A stretch of DNA of 40,008 nucleotides, taken from the NCBI GenBank assembly GCA_023428785.1, contig JAEYWU010000091.1, forward strand, positions 1 through 40,008, read 5' to 3'. Source of the stretch: Pseudomonadota bacterium. GTDB lineage: Bacteria > Pseudomonadota > Alphaproteobacteria > Caulobacterales > Caulobacteraceae. The position numbers and the translations under genes were made by a program. The notes under the pieces are model-generated. The model was not told the DNA's origin. It did no database searches and worked only from the letters and a program-made list of their open reading frames with translations. Each line of letters begins with the position of its first letter. Position 1 is the stretch's first letter. Positions 16,272-25,454 of the stretch are shown one piece after another.

Positions 16272-16310
16272 CCGAGCGAAGCTCCAGTTCGAGAGCCGCC
16301 GGCTTCCCGG

Positions 16311-16943
16311 ATGACAGACCACGCCCAGCACGCCGCTGGCTCGACCATTCAGAGCCTGCTCTCGACGCACATGACCGCCTTCGATATCGGGGCGAACAAG
16401 GGACATCTCGCCGAGGCGATGAGCGCCCTGTGTTACAAGGTCGTCGCCTTTGAGCCCAATCCGGTGCTGGCGCAGGATCTCTGGAATCGGATGCCGGCGA
16501 ACGTCATCGTCGAGCCCGTCGCCATGAGCGATCAGGATGGAACCGCGATCCTGTACGTCGATGAGCGTCCGGGCCGGGATGGCCTGGCCAGTTCGCTCTC
16601 GCGTCTGGAGGGAATGGAGGCCATGACCCGGCAGGTCGAGGTCCGAACCCGCACCCTGGACAGCTATTGCGCGGAAAAGGGACTCTACCCCGACTTCATC
16701 AAGATCGATGTGGAGGGCTTCGAGCCGCACGTTTTCGCAGGTGGCATGCAGACGATCGCCGTACGCCGCCCGATGGTGCTCTTCGAGTTCTGGGAATCCC
16801 ACTACGACAGCTTCAGACCGTGGTTTGAAGCGATCTCCAGAACGCATGACATGCGCCGGGTGACGGATCATGTGGACGCCGTGACCTGGTATGCCGAAAA
16901 TCGATCGGATGGCATCGTTGATATCCTCTGCCTTCCTCGCTAG
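16311..16943 (+). CDS. FkbM-family methyltransferase
   Basis: A 210-residue SAM-dependent O-methyltransferase of the FkbM family, a group often found in O-antigen, capsule and S-layer glycan loci. The motifs are AFDIGANKGHLAEAM (motif I), VAFEPNPVLAQDL, VEPVAMSD, RTRTLDSYC and the hallmark DFIKIDVEGFEPHVF. The C-terminal LFEFWESHYDSF is also family-like. It begins 39 bases after the preceding methyltransferase, with only a weak ribosome site, so the two are likely cotranscribed. A role in methylating a hydroxyl of a chain residue, possibly at the non-reducing end, is inferred from context. Confidence 0.88.
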   Translation: MTDHAQHAAGSTIQSLLSTHMTAFDIGANKGHLAEAMSALCYKVVAFEPNPVLAQDLWNRMPANVIVEPVAMSDQDGTAILYVDERPGRDGLASSLSRLEGMEAMTRQVEVRTRTLDSYCAEKGLYPDFIKIDVEGFEPHVFAGGMQTIAVRRPMVLFEFWESHYDSFRPWFEAISRTHDMRRVTDHVDAVTWYAENRSDGIVDILCLPR

Positions 16944-16968
16944 GCGGCGCAGTATCGCCAACGGCGCG

Positions 16969-16987
16969 TCGGCCCTCCGAGGGCCGA
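16969..16987. other. Strong hairpin in the gap between methyltransferase and pyruvyltransferase genes
   Basis: Perfect eight-base arms TCGGCCCT (16969-16976) and AGGGCCGA (16980-16987) flank a three-base loop. The hairpin lies about 25 bases after the FkbM stop. No T-run follows, so on its own it may stabilise or process the transcript instead of ending it. Confidence 0.45.
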
Positions 16988-17002
16988 AACCGACCTGTCC
17001 AC

Positions 17003-17022
17003 GGCCCGCCTCGGGACGGGCC
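17003..17022. other. Second hairpin before the pyruvyltransferase-like gene
   Basis: Arms GGCCCG (17003-17008) and CGGGCC (17017-17022) surround an eight-base loop. It ends four bases before the TGAGG ribosome site of the gene at 17036, so folding could limit ribosome access. Confidence 0.35.
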
Positions 17023-17035
17023 TATTGAGGTAGTC

Positions 17036-18685
17036 ATGCGGATATTCGTCGTCGGCTATTATGGCTTCGGACTGGTCAGCGATGACGCGGTTCTCCAGTC
17101 AATTGTTGACGACCTCCGCGATCAGTTCGGCGCCGAAGTGCAGATATCTGCGACCTCGGCGGGCCGCGCCACCTTTGCGGTGAAAGGCGTCGAGGAAGTC
17201 CCGATCGACAGCCTGGCCGCGGTGCTCGCCGAGATCAGGCGGGCGGATCTGGTCATCATCGGCGGCGGGGGCGTCTACAACGAGGACAACCCCTATAACG
17301 CGCGGACCTTCCTCACGCCGCGCCAGGCGTTCAATGATCTGTGCGCCTCGGTTCCCGTGCTGTGTCTGGGCGTCCGCACGCCCTGCGTCGTGTACAGCGT
17401 CGGCGTCTTCTCACTGAAGACACCCCGCCTTCGAGAGCGGATACAGTTGGCTTTCCGGTCGGCGAGCGCGGCCTCGGTTCGAGACCGCACATCGCTGGCA
17501 AACCTCGATGCCGAAGCCGACAGCCTCGCCGGCGTGGCTGTGAACGCTGACCCGGTGTTCAGGCTGAAAGCGGTCGATCCGGGCGAGGATCAGGCAGGTT
17601 CCACGGCGACGGACGGTCCCGTCGTCGGCGTCTCCCTGCGGCATTGGCGGGTCGAGGACGATGCTTCGCCACAACCCAGCGCCTGGGAAGCGGAACTGGC
17701 CGCGGCGCTGGACCAGTTCATCGAGGCCCACGACGCCCAATGTGTCTTCCTGCCGTTCCAGAGCACCGCGTCGGCCGGCCCGTTCTCTGACGACGTGCCC
17801 GTGATCGAACGGGTGCGCGAGCGCATGAAGCAGCGCGCGCGCGCGACGGTCAGTCCGGTCATATCCAGTCCGCATGCCATGGCGTGGCGTATCCGCTCGA
17901 CCGATGTGATGATCTGCATGCGCTATCACTCCATGATCATGGCGATAGCTCAGGAGCGGCCGTTCTTGGCTCTTGGCTACAGCGAGAAGCTTCGCAACAC
18001 CCTCGAGGACGTCGGATTTGACCATGCTGTGGTGGACCTCGAGGGCCTGACGGCCAGGCGGGTCTTCACGGTGCTCAATGAGCAGTATCACTCGCGCGAA
18101 ATCGGAAAGCCCCTGCGAGCCGAGGTCGCCTCCCGTTCGGCCGGGAAGTCAGCTGCGAACGTCGCCATGACCACGGCCGTGGTTGCGCAGAACAAGGTCG
18201 GCTCGATTGATGGCGAGGCGCTGGCGGAACTGTTGTTCGAATCCGTGGAGCGGATCAGCCGCTTCGAGGAGCAGGCCTCCCGGGACGACGCCTCCCTCGA
18301 CACCCGGATTTTCCTGGCAGGTCTGATCGCTGACGAAGATGCCGCGGACGGCGACGCCCAGCTCGCCATAGGTAAGCTGTTGGTGGAGCGGTGCGCCTCT
18401 GATGAGGCGCGGCCGGAGGACGCGAAGGGAGCGGCTGAGCGTCTGACCGCGGCGCTGTCGGCGGGGGCCGACCGCTATTGGACGCACTTCTACAGGTCAG
18501 CTGCGCGCTATCACCTCGGCCAGTACGAGGGGGCGCTCGAAGACGTGAAGGCGGCTGCGGTGATCCGCCCGGATCGCGACGACTGGAAGTCGATCGAGCA
18601 GGCGTCCACGGAAGCCATCGCAAGGCGCGACCATCCTGCGGACATGCCGGAGTCGTCCGGCGACCGGACCCCTGATGCGGGCTAG
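17036..18685 (+). CDS. Polysaccharide pyruvyl transferase family protein with TPR-like C-terminus
   Basis: Residues 1-330 match the CsaB/WcaK pyruvyl transferase family, which attaches ketal-pyruvate from phosphoenolpyruvate to sugars. The features are the opening GYYGFG, a GGGGVYNEDNPYN loop, SVRDRTSLANL, VGVSLRHWRVED and the late MRYHSMIMAIAQERPFLALGYSEKL. The usual N-terminal loop after GYYGFG (Asn-x-Gly-Asp-Glu) reads LVSDDA, so the conserved glycine and asparagine are absent. Residues about 400-549 form an alanine-rich helical tail with TPR-like AAERLTAALSAGADRYW and YHLGQYEGALEDVKAAAVI. The ATG at 17036 has TGAGG five bases upstream. It shares its stop (CTAG) with the convergent coiled-coil gene. 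Pyruvylation is likely but not certain given the altered loop. Confidence 0.75.
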   Translation: MRIFVVGYYGFGLVSDDAVLQSIVDDLRDQFGAEVQISATSAGRATFAVKGVEEVPIDSLAAVLAEIRRADLVIIGGGGVYNEDNPYNARTFLTPRQAFNDLCASVPVLCLGVRTPCVVYSVGVFSLKTPRLRERIQLAFRSASAASVRDRTSLANLDAEADSLAGVAVNADPVFRLKAVDPGEDQAGSTATDGPVVGVSLRHWRVEDDASPQPSAWEAELAAALDQFIEAHDAQCVFLPFQSTASAGPFSDDVPVIERVRERMKQRARATVSPVISSPHAMAWRIRSTDVMICMRYHSMIMAIAQERPFLALGYSEKLRNTLEDVGFDHAVVDLEGLTARRVFTVLNEQYHSREIGKPLRAEVASRSAGKSAANVAMTTAVVAQNKVGSIDGEALAELLFESVERISRFEEQASRDDASLDTRIFLAGLIADEDAADGDAQLAIGKLLVERCASDEARPEDAKGAAERLTAALSAGADRYWTHFYRSAARYHLGQYEGALEDVKAAAVIRPDRDDWKSIEQASTEAIARRDHPADMPESSGDRTPDAG

Positions 18686-19716
18686 GCCGAGGCCGCCCTT
18701 TCCAGCTTGCGGATGACGGTCGCTTCGCTGGCGTGCACGGCCGCGTGGGCCGCTTCGATCCGACTGGCGATCTGTGTGCGGAGGGTGTCCAGGCGGTCGG
18801 CCATCTCTTTCTCGCGCAGCCGCGCGGCCGCCTCGACCGCGTCGATCTCGGCCTTGACCATGGCGGCCATGTCCGAGAGCTGCGCGGCGTTTTCCTTGTC
18901 CAGACCCACGGCGGCCTGAAGGGCGGCGTTGATCGTCTCCTGGCCTTCGGCGATGGCCTCCAGACGCTCCCGGATGTTGCGGTTGGTCTCGTCTGAAAGG
19001 GCGGCGTCGGCGCGCAGGCGCCGATCAAGCCCCTGAAGCCAGGTGTCGATGGCTTGGCTCACGTCTTCGCCTGATGCCGAGACCGCCGCCAGCACCGCCT
19101 CGTGGCGGCCGACCGTGGCGTCTTCCAGCGCAGTCGCAGTGGCGCGCGTCGTTTCCGCGCCGTGCCGAAGGGTCTCGTCGACACCGTTCAGGGCCGCTTC
19201 GATGCGAATAAAATGTCCCTGCGAGGTCCGCGTCGCCTCGACCATGCGTTCGTGGACCGCGTTGAAGCGGTTGAGGTTGGCCGTGTCCGCGTCCGCCAGC
19301 CAGTCGTCAAGCGCCTTGGCGAGAAGCTCTGCGGCGCGGCGCGCACTTTCTACCGCGGTGTCGAGCCGGCCTTCGAGACGCTCGCCTCCGGTCTGTAAGG
19401 CGCCGAGCTTCGTCTCCAGCGCGCCCAGCGCTCGGCGAGGTTCAGCGAGCTCGGTCCGGATGGCGCGACCCGTCAAAAAGGCGATGTCCGAGGTGCGTTC
19501 GGAGAGTTCGGTGACGCGCGCGGCGATATCCCTGACGCTCTCGGCCAGCCCGTCGCGGTCGCGGTCCGCCAGACGGGAATCAATCGCCTGGAGGTTACGG
19601 CCCGACTGAATCTGCAGCTCGACGATGCGGGTCTCAAGCCGTCCGATCCGGTCATACATGGCGCGTCGGGCTCGCACGCCCGGCCAGTGCTGCTTCAGCT
19701 GATTCAAGAAGCCCAT
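18682..19716 (-). CDS. Coiled-coil protein of unknown function
   Basis: A 344-residue protein that I cannot assign. After a short basic start (MGFLNQLKQHWPGVRARRAM) nearly the whole chain is amphipathic helix with heptad-like spacing and many Ala, Glu, Arg and Asp residues, for example RIGRLETRIVELQIQSG, VTELSERTSDIAFL and EIDAVEAAARLREKEM. There is no signal peptide or membrane segment and only few aromatic residues. It is the last gene of the minus-strand block after rmd, 39 bases downstream, with a GGGAG ribosome site. A long rod could tether or measure a glycosyltransferase complex, as coiled-coil proteins do in some O-antigen systems (WbdD in E. coli is one example), but no kinase or methyltransferase domain is present. 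This role is only a suggestion. Confidence 0.6.
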   Translation of the reverse strand: MGFLNQLKQHWPGVRARRAMYDRIGRLETRIVELQIQSGRNLQAIDSRLADRDRDGLAESVRDIAARVTELSERTSDIAFLTGRAIRTELAEPRRALGALETKLGALQTGGERLEGRLDTAVESARRAAELLAKALDDWLADADTANLNRFNAVHERMVEATRTSQGHFIRIEAALNGVDETLRHGAETTRATATALEDATVGRHEAVLAAVSASGEDVSQAIDTWLQGLDRRLRADAALSDETNRNIRERLEAIAEGQETINAALQAAVGLDKENAAQLSDMAAMVKAEIDAVEAAARLREKEMADRLDTLRTQIASRIEAAHAAVHASEATVIRKLERAASA

Positions 19717-19755
19717 CTGATCTCCCTGAAACGACCTGTTCGGCCGTCCCGCCTC

Positions 19756-20718
19756 CTAGGCTGCGCGGCCAGCGGTCCGCGCGCGCCAATCCTCAAGAAC
19801 ATCCGAAAGCAGCGTATCCAGCGAAAGGCGCGGCGCCCAGCCGGTCGTCGCCATCAGCCGTGCGGGATCCCCCGCCGCGCTTAAAACCTGTGACGGGCGG
19901 AGCCGGTCAGGATCCGTTTCGACGCGCACCTGCGCCGAACTCAGCGCCAGCAGCCCGTCCAGCAGCGCCTGGATCGCCACCGGCCGGCCACTGGCGATGT
20001 TGAAGGTCTCGACCGGCGCCTCCGGCGCACGCTCCATCAGACCAAGGTAGGCCTCAATGACGTCATCGACATGCAGGAAGTCGCGCGCCGCCGTCAGGTC
20101 GCCGACCTTGATCACGCCTTCGCCGTTGGCTTCGATCGCCGCAATCTGTTCCGCGAAAGCCGGCAGGACGAAATCCGGAGCCTGACCGGGGCCGCTGTGG
20201 TTGAACGGGCGGCAGATCGTCAGCGGACAGACCTCCCGCAGCAACTCCTCCAGCATCCATTCCGCCGCCGCCTTGCTTCGGGCGTAGACGCCCTGCGGTT
20301 GGGGCGGAGTCGTCTCGGTGGCCACAGGCTGATCGAGAAAGGCCCGGCCATAGACTTCGCCCGTACTGGCCAGGATAAGGCGCGCGCCCGGACAGGCCGC
20401 GACCATGGCCCTGGCAAGCCGGATCGAGCCGATCAGGTTGAGATCGACCGCGGGCGCGGGATCGCGCGCGGTCTGGCCGACAGAGGCCTTGGCGGCCAGA
20501 TGCAGGATCGCCTGCGGCGCGAAGTCCGAGAGCGTCGGCGCCAGGTCATCCACCGCTAGGTCAAACGCCGCAACCCTGACCCGATCTGTCGTCTCGACAG
20601 TCCCTTTGTGGCCTAGCGCAAGCACCTGCACGTTCGGCCAGGCGCGTGTGACCGTGCGGATCAGGCGTCGGCCCACGAACCCGGACGCCCCGGTGACGAG
20701 GAGGCGATCGAGCGACAC
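19756..20718 (-). CDS. rmd: GDP-6-deoxy-D-mannose reductase
   Basis: Rmd reduces the Gmd product, GDP-4-keto-6-deoxy-D-mannose, to GDP-D-rhamnose. The 320-residue protein has an NAD(P) loop TGASGFVGRRL, an active-site region LASTGEVYG, the Tyr-x3-Lys pair in GVYARSKAAAEW, and the Rmd-like CRPFNHSGPGQAPDFVLPAFAEQI, which separates it from fucose synthases. The start is a GTG at 20718, three bases after the gmd stop, so translation is probably coupled. It is directly downstream of gmd and upstream of the coiled-coil gene. D-rhamnose is a common component of A-band-like glycans exported by Wzm/Wzt, which fits this locus. Confidence 0.9.
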   Translation of the reverse strand: MSLDRLLVTGASGFVGRRLIRTVTRAWPNVQVLALGHKGTVETTDRVRVAAFDLAVDDLAPTLSDFAPQAILHLAAKASVGQTARDPAPAVDLNLIGSIRLARAMVAACPGARLILASTGEVYGRAFLDQPVATETTPPQPQGVYARSKAAAEWMLEELLREVCPLTICRPFNHSGPGQAPDFVLPAFAEQIAAIEANGEGVIKVGDLTAARDFLHVDDVIEAYLGLMERAPEAPVETFNIASGRPVAIQALLDGLLALSSAQVRVETDPDRLRPSQVLSAAGDPARLMATTGWAPRLSLDTLLSDVLEDWRARTAGRAA

Positions 20719-20721
20719 GAT

Positions 20722-21702
<981 letters not shown>

Positions 21703-21763
21703 TCGGGCTCCAGAGGTCTTTTCGAGTTCGGGATTGTCTGGGAGGTCGACGCTGGGGAGCGGC

Positions 21764-24700
21764 TCAGGCCGCGATTAGCATGGAAGGATGGAGAACGCTG
21801 GTGATCGCCTGTCCGCCCCGGATGGCCGCGGTCTCGATGGCGATGCGTTCACGCAGATTGGGCTGGCGGGCGCCGATCACAGCGGCGACGCGCCCTGCGC
21901 CGATGTCAGCGGCCTGCGAGGCGTGCACGGCGGCCTCGGCGAGACTGCGGATGATGTGATCACGACCTTTTTCGTCGCCTGCGACGTCGAGCGCGTCGAG
22001 TAGCGCCGCGACTGCCTGGAAATGCTCACCGCAATCCGCCAGCAGGACGCCGCGATTGCAGTGCGACCAGTAGGCGATCTCGCCACCCAGTCGAGCGCCG
22101 GCGACGTAGTGGTTGATGGCGGCCGCCAGATCATGGCCGGTGATCCGAAGCGCTTCGGCATGCAGGTAGTTGGCCAGGGCATGGTCAGGCCAGACTTGCA
22201 TGATCGACCGCGTGCGCCTCTGCAGGCCATCGAACTCGCCGGCGTGGAACAGCGGCCAGAGGTCCGCGGAAATCGAGAAGACGGCCTCATTGCGGGCCGT
22301 GTCGTCGGTCGCGATCGCGTGCGCGTCGCGTGCGTGGAGGGCTGCGTCGGACACGCGGCCCAGTTCCATCGCCAGTTGTGCGCACAGGATAAGACCCCAG
22401 AAGCGGTCGAAACCGAGCTCAAGGGCGTGAAGGGCGTTTCGATAGGCGTCCGGATCCGTTCGACCAGCCTCCTGGGAGGTCTTGGCGTACAGATAGGCAT
22501 AGTCCGAGGTCAGGCCTGTTTTCCGGCGTGAGCGGACAGCGGCGGTGACGTCGTGGATCCAGCGGCGCTCGCCCGCGCCATATTGATCCCACAGCGAGGC
22601 GCGCAGCTTCAGTTCCTTGACCGGAACCCAGATATGGCTGACCGCCAGGGCCACGGCGGCGCGCCAGGCCTCGTCCGCCTCGATCGTGCGTCCGAGGCCG
22701 CTGAGGATGCGTGACTTGAGGATCAGCGAGGGCATGGCCTCGTAGCCGAGGCGGATAGAGGCGTCGGCCTCTTTCAGAGCCTCCCGGCCGTCGCTTTCGG
22801 AGAGCGCCGCGGCCAGTTCATGCCGCACCGACGCCTCATCGGGATGAGAGGCGCGAAGCTTGCGCAGCAGGTCCAGGGCCAGTTCATGACGGCCCAGCTT
22901 CGTGGCTGCGGCTGCGGCGTCCAGAACATAGGAGACGTAGGTCTGGTCCGGGCGGCTGAGCCGCGGCGCCGAGGCCGCCAGACGTGGCTCCAGGTCCAGG
23001 AACGGAGCGAAGGCGGTGCGGAAGTCCAGCGCTTCGCTGCGGACGCGTCCCGCCGCCGCGATCTCGCGGCTGCGCTTGGGCGCCGAGATGATTTCGTGCA
23101 GTAGATCCGGATAGGCCGACAGATCGTTCTCTTCGATCCAGGCCTGGGTGTCATCTCCCGCCGGAATGCCGCGGAACGCCACCGACGTCCCGACGACGAG
23201 ATGGCCGCCGGCCAGCGCCTCGACCGTCTTGAGCGACAGTCCGGTTCCCAGGGTGAGCGGAATGAGCACCGCCGAGGCATGCTCGTACATCAGCTTGAGC
23301 GTGAGATCGTCCACCCGGCCGAGTGCGCTGAATCCCGGCTGGCGCTCTGGCTCCAGGCAGCTTCCTGCGACGAGGAACTCGGCCCTGGCCTTCGGCCAAC
23401 GGGCCTGGAACGCCTCGGCGATGCGCTTGACCTCGCCGGCGGCCACGACGTTGGGCAGGAACCGGCTGCCCACGAAGATGAAGATGTGCCTGGTGTCCGG
23501 CGCCAGCCCGCACAGTTCCAGCAGAACCGACCGGGTATCGGCCGGGAGCCTTTGGCGACACGTCTCCGCATCCACGCAGTTCGGGCTCAGCGCCGACGTC
23601 CGGCCCCAGCTCTCGAAGACCGCGCGGTCCGATTCCGTCACGGCCACGACATCCGAGGCTTCGCTGATGTTGCGGCGCTCAAGCCACCGGGTGATCCAGC
23701 GCAGGGGCCTGGAGGCGCGCACCTGATCGGAGATCACATCGTAGGTGGTGAGGATAAATCGCTTGCCGTTCGCCCGGCACGCCCGAGCTACGGTGGGGGC
23801 CCAGAACGGATATTCGAGGAAGATCAGATCACTGTTGCGAACGATCTCGTTGACCCGCCGATAGAAGGTCTTGCTGAAGCGCGGCAGCAGCAAGAGGATC
23901 AGATAGATCTCCTCACCGTTCTTGGCCCGGAGGACGTGGCGACAGAACCGTGAGAGCCACAGGAAGGCCTTGGTGCGCTCCAGCCCGCTCAGCAACGGGA
24001 AGGACTCGAACTGGACGCCGTCGCGCCGGGTGTAGGGTTCAGATCCGTCCTGCAACAGCCGCACCTGGCTGCAGCGCTCCTTCAGGAACCGCGCGAAAAG
24101 ATTGACCCGCAGGGCCGCCCCGGCGGCATTTTGAACAGCGTCGCCCCAAGGATAGAGCACGGCGGCCGTCGGCCGGCTGGATACGGCCGTGGGGGCCGCC
24201 TCGCCATGCAGCAACGCGCGCATGAAGCTGTCGGGGTTGTGGAACTCCAGCCATTTGCCGGCAGTGGCCCGCGCTGTCCGGTCCATCGCCTCGAAGTCGT
24301 CGGCGCACTTGATCAGGGCGTTGGCCAGATCCGTTTCATCACGGTCCTTGATCAGGACGCCGGCGCCCGCGAGCGCCAGCTGGTCGCTCATCCAGGTGTC
24401 GTCGGTGCATACGACCGGCTTGCCCGCCGCGACCGCCTCAAGGAACACGCCCGAAGTTCGCGCCATGTAGATGTCGCGCCAGTAGGGGAGGGCGACGATG
24501 TCGGCCGACTTCAGCAGGTCGAAATAGGCCTCGGTCGACAGCGACTGGGTCAGCAGGGTTGCGCCGGCTCGCTGCTCCTCGGCGAAGGCCCGGATAGCGA
24601 GCTCGATGTCGGGCGCTGCGTCATTGACCTGGAATACGAAATCAAACCGGTCTGACTGTCCCAGCGCCTCGATGATCCGCACCGCATCGAGCAGTTCCAG

Positions 24701-25396
24701 AATGCCCTTCTCGTCGCGCGCATTGCCCAGGCTGACCACGCGTAGCCGCTTGCGTCGGGCGTCCCGCTTGCGCTTTGCCTCGTCGCCCAATTCCGTCGTG
24801 TGCGGCAGCGGCCAGATCTCGACCGGCAGGGTGGTCAGGCGTTCAAGCTGATGCGCGAGCCGCGAACTGTCGGACGACAGTCGAATACGCCCGTCCTTGG
24901 CAAGTTCCTGCAGGATCTGGAAGCCCTCGTCGGCCGGGTGGCCCATATAGTGTTCGGGCTGGTAGCGCAGCAGAAGCACGATGGTCGGACCGTCGGGTCC
25001 CGCATGCTGCTGGGCGAACTTGGCCCAGCCCAGCAGCTGGCGCGCCGTCACCATGTGGCCGAACACGATGGAGTCGCGGTCTAGCTTCAGGTCGGACGTC
25101 GCAGCCTGGAGATCGGTAAGGAACTGGTCGTTACAGGCGCGCTCGAGATCCTCCCGCGGCTCTGGCGGCGTGCCGGGCGGCGGAGTCCAGATGTCGCAGA
25201 GAAAGGTCTTTCGGACCGGCAGCCGCTCAACGATCTCGTCGGTCACCGCCTGGTTGGCGAGGCACACGACGTCGAAGCCGGCGGTCTCGGCCCCTTCAAC
25301 CACCGCCCGGTCGTACTCGTAGTGGTGACCGATAAAGTCGCTCAGGCTGGGATCGACGAGGCAGAAAACCGGCTTTTTGTTTGGCTCGCCGCCCAT
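21764..25396 (-). CDS. Three-module protein: two GT-B glycosyltransferase domains and a TPR-like tail
   Basis: At about 1210 residues this is far longer than a single GT4 enzyme (350-420). Module 1 (about 1-410) starts FCLVDPSLSDFIGHHYEYD and has LRVVSLGNARDEKGI and ARTSGVFLEAVAAGKPVV, a GT4-like nucleotide-sugar region. Module 2 (about 420-820) starts AAVLYPWGDAVQNAAGAALR and contains IFIFVGSRFLPNV and LTLGTGLSLKTVEALAGGHLVV, a second GT4-like domain. Residues about 840-1210 are helical repeats resembling TPRs (LGRHELALDLLRKL, AALALARDAHAI-like stretches). ATG 25396 has GGAAGGATCAG just before it and is preferred to the upstream GTG at 25450. Two catalytic domains in one chain suggest one protein adding two different linkages. 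Donors are unknown; GDP-mannose or GDP-rhamnose fit the operon. Confidence 0.82.
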   Translation of the reverse strand: MGGEPNKKPVFCLVDPSLSDFIGHHYEYDRAVVEGAETAGFDVVCLANQAVTDEIVERLPVRKTFLCDIWTPPPGTPPEPREDLERACNDQFLTDLQAATSDLKLDRDSIVFGHMVTARQLLGWAKFAQQHAGPDGPTIVLLLRYQPEHYMGHPADEGFQILQELAKDGRIRLSSDSSRLAHQLERLTTLPVEIWPLPHTTELGDEAKRKRDARRKRLRVVSLGNARDEKGILELLDAVRIIEALGQSDRFDFVFQVNDAAPDIELAIRAFAEEQRAGATLLTQSLSTEAYFDLLKSADIVALPYWRDIYMARTSGVFLEAVAAGKPVVCTDDTWMSDQLALAGAGVLIKDRDETDLANALIKCADDFEAMDRTARATAGKWLEFHNPDSFMRALLHGEAAPTAVSSRPTAAVLYPWGDAVQNAAGAALRVNLFARFLKERCSQVRLLQDGSEPYTRRDGVQFESFPLLSGLERTKAFLWLSRFCRHVLRAKNGEEIYLILLLLPRFSKTFYRRVNEIVRNSDLIFLEYPFWAPTVARACRANGKRFILTTYDVISDQVRASRPLRWITRWLERRNISEASDVVAVTESDRAVFESWGRTSALSPNCVDAETCRQRLPADTRSVLLELCGLAPDTRHIFIFVGSRFLPNVVAAGEVKRIAEAFQARWPKARAEFLVAGSCLEPERQPGFSALGRVDDLTLKLMYEHASAVLIPLTLGTGLSLKTVEALAGGHLVVGTSVAFRGIPAGDDTQAWIEENDLSAYPDLLHEIISAPKRSREIAAAGRVRSEALDFRTAFAPFLDLEPRLAASAPRLSRPDQTYVSYVLDAAAAATKLGRHELALDLLRKLRASHPDEASVRHELAAALSESDGREALKEADASIRLGYEAMPSLILKSRILSGLGRTIEADEAWRAAVALAVSHIWVPVKELKLRASLWDQYGAGERRWIHDVTAAVRSRRKTGLTSDYAYLYAKTSQEAGRTDPDAYRNALHALELGFDRFWGLILCAQLAMELGRVSDAALHARDAHAIATDDTARNEAVFSISADLWPLFHAGEFDGLQRRTRSIMQVWPDHALANYLHAEALRITGHDLAAAINHYVAGARLGGEIAYWSHCNRGVLLADCGEHFQAVAALLDALDVAGDEKGRDHIIRSLAEAAVHASQAADIGAGRVAAVIGARQPNLRERIAIETAAIRGGQAITSVLHPSMLIAA

Positions 25397-25454
25397 CTGA
25401 TCCTTCCCCGTCCCCCAAAGTGCTATCGCCCGGAGCGCCCCATATTGCAATGCA

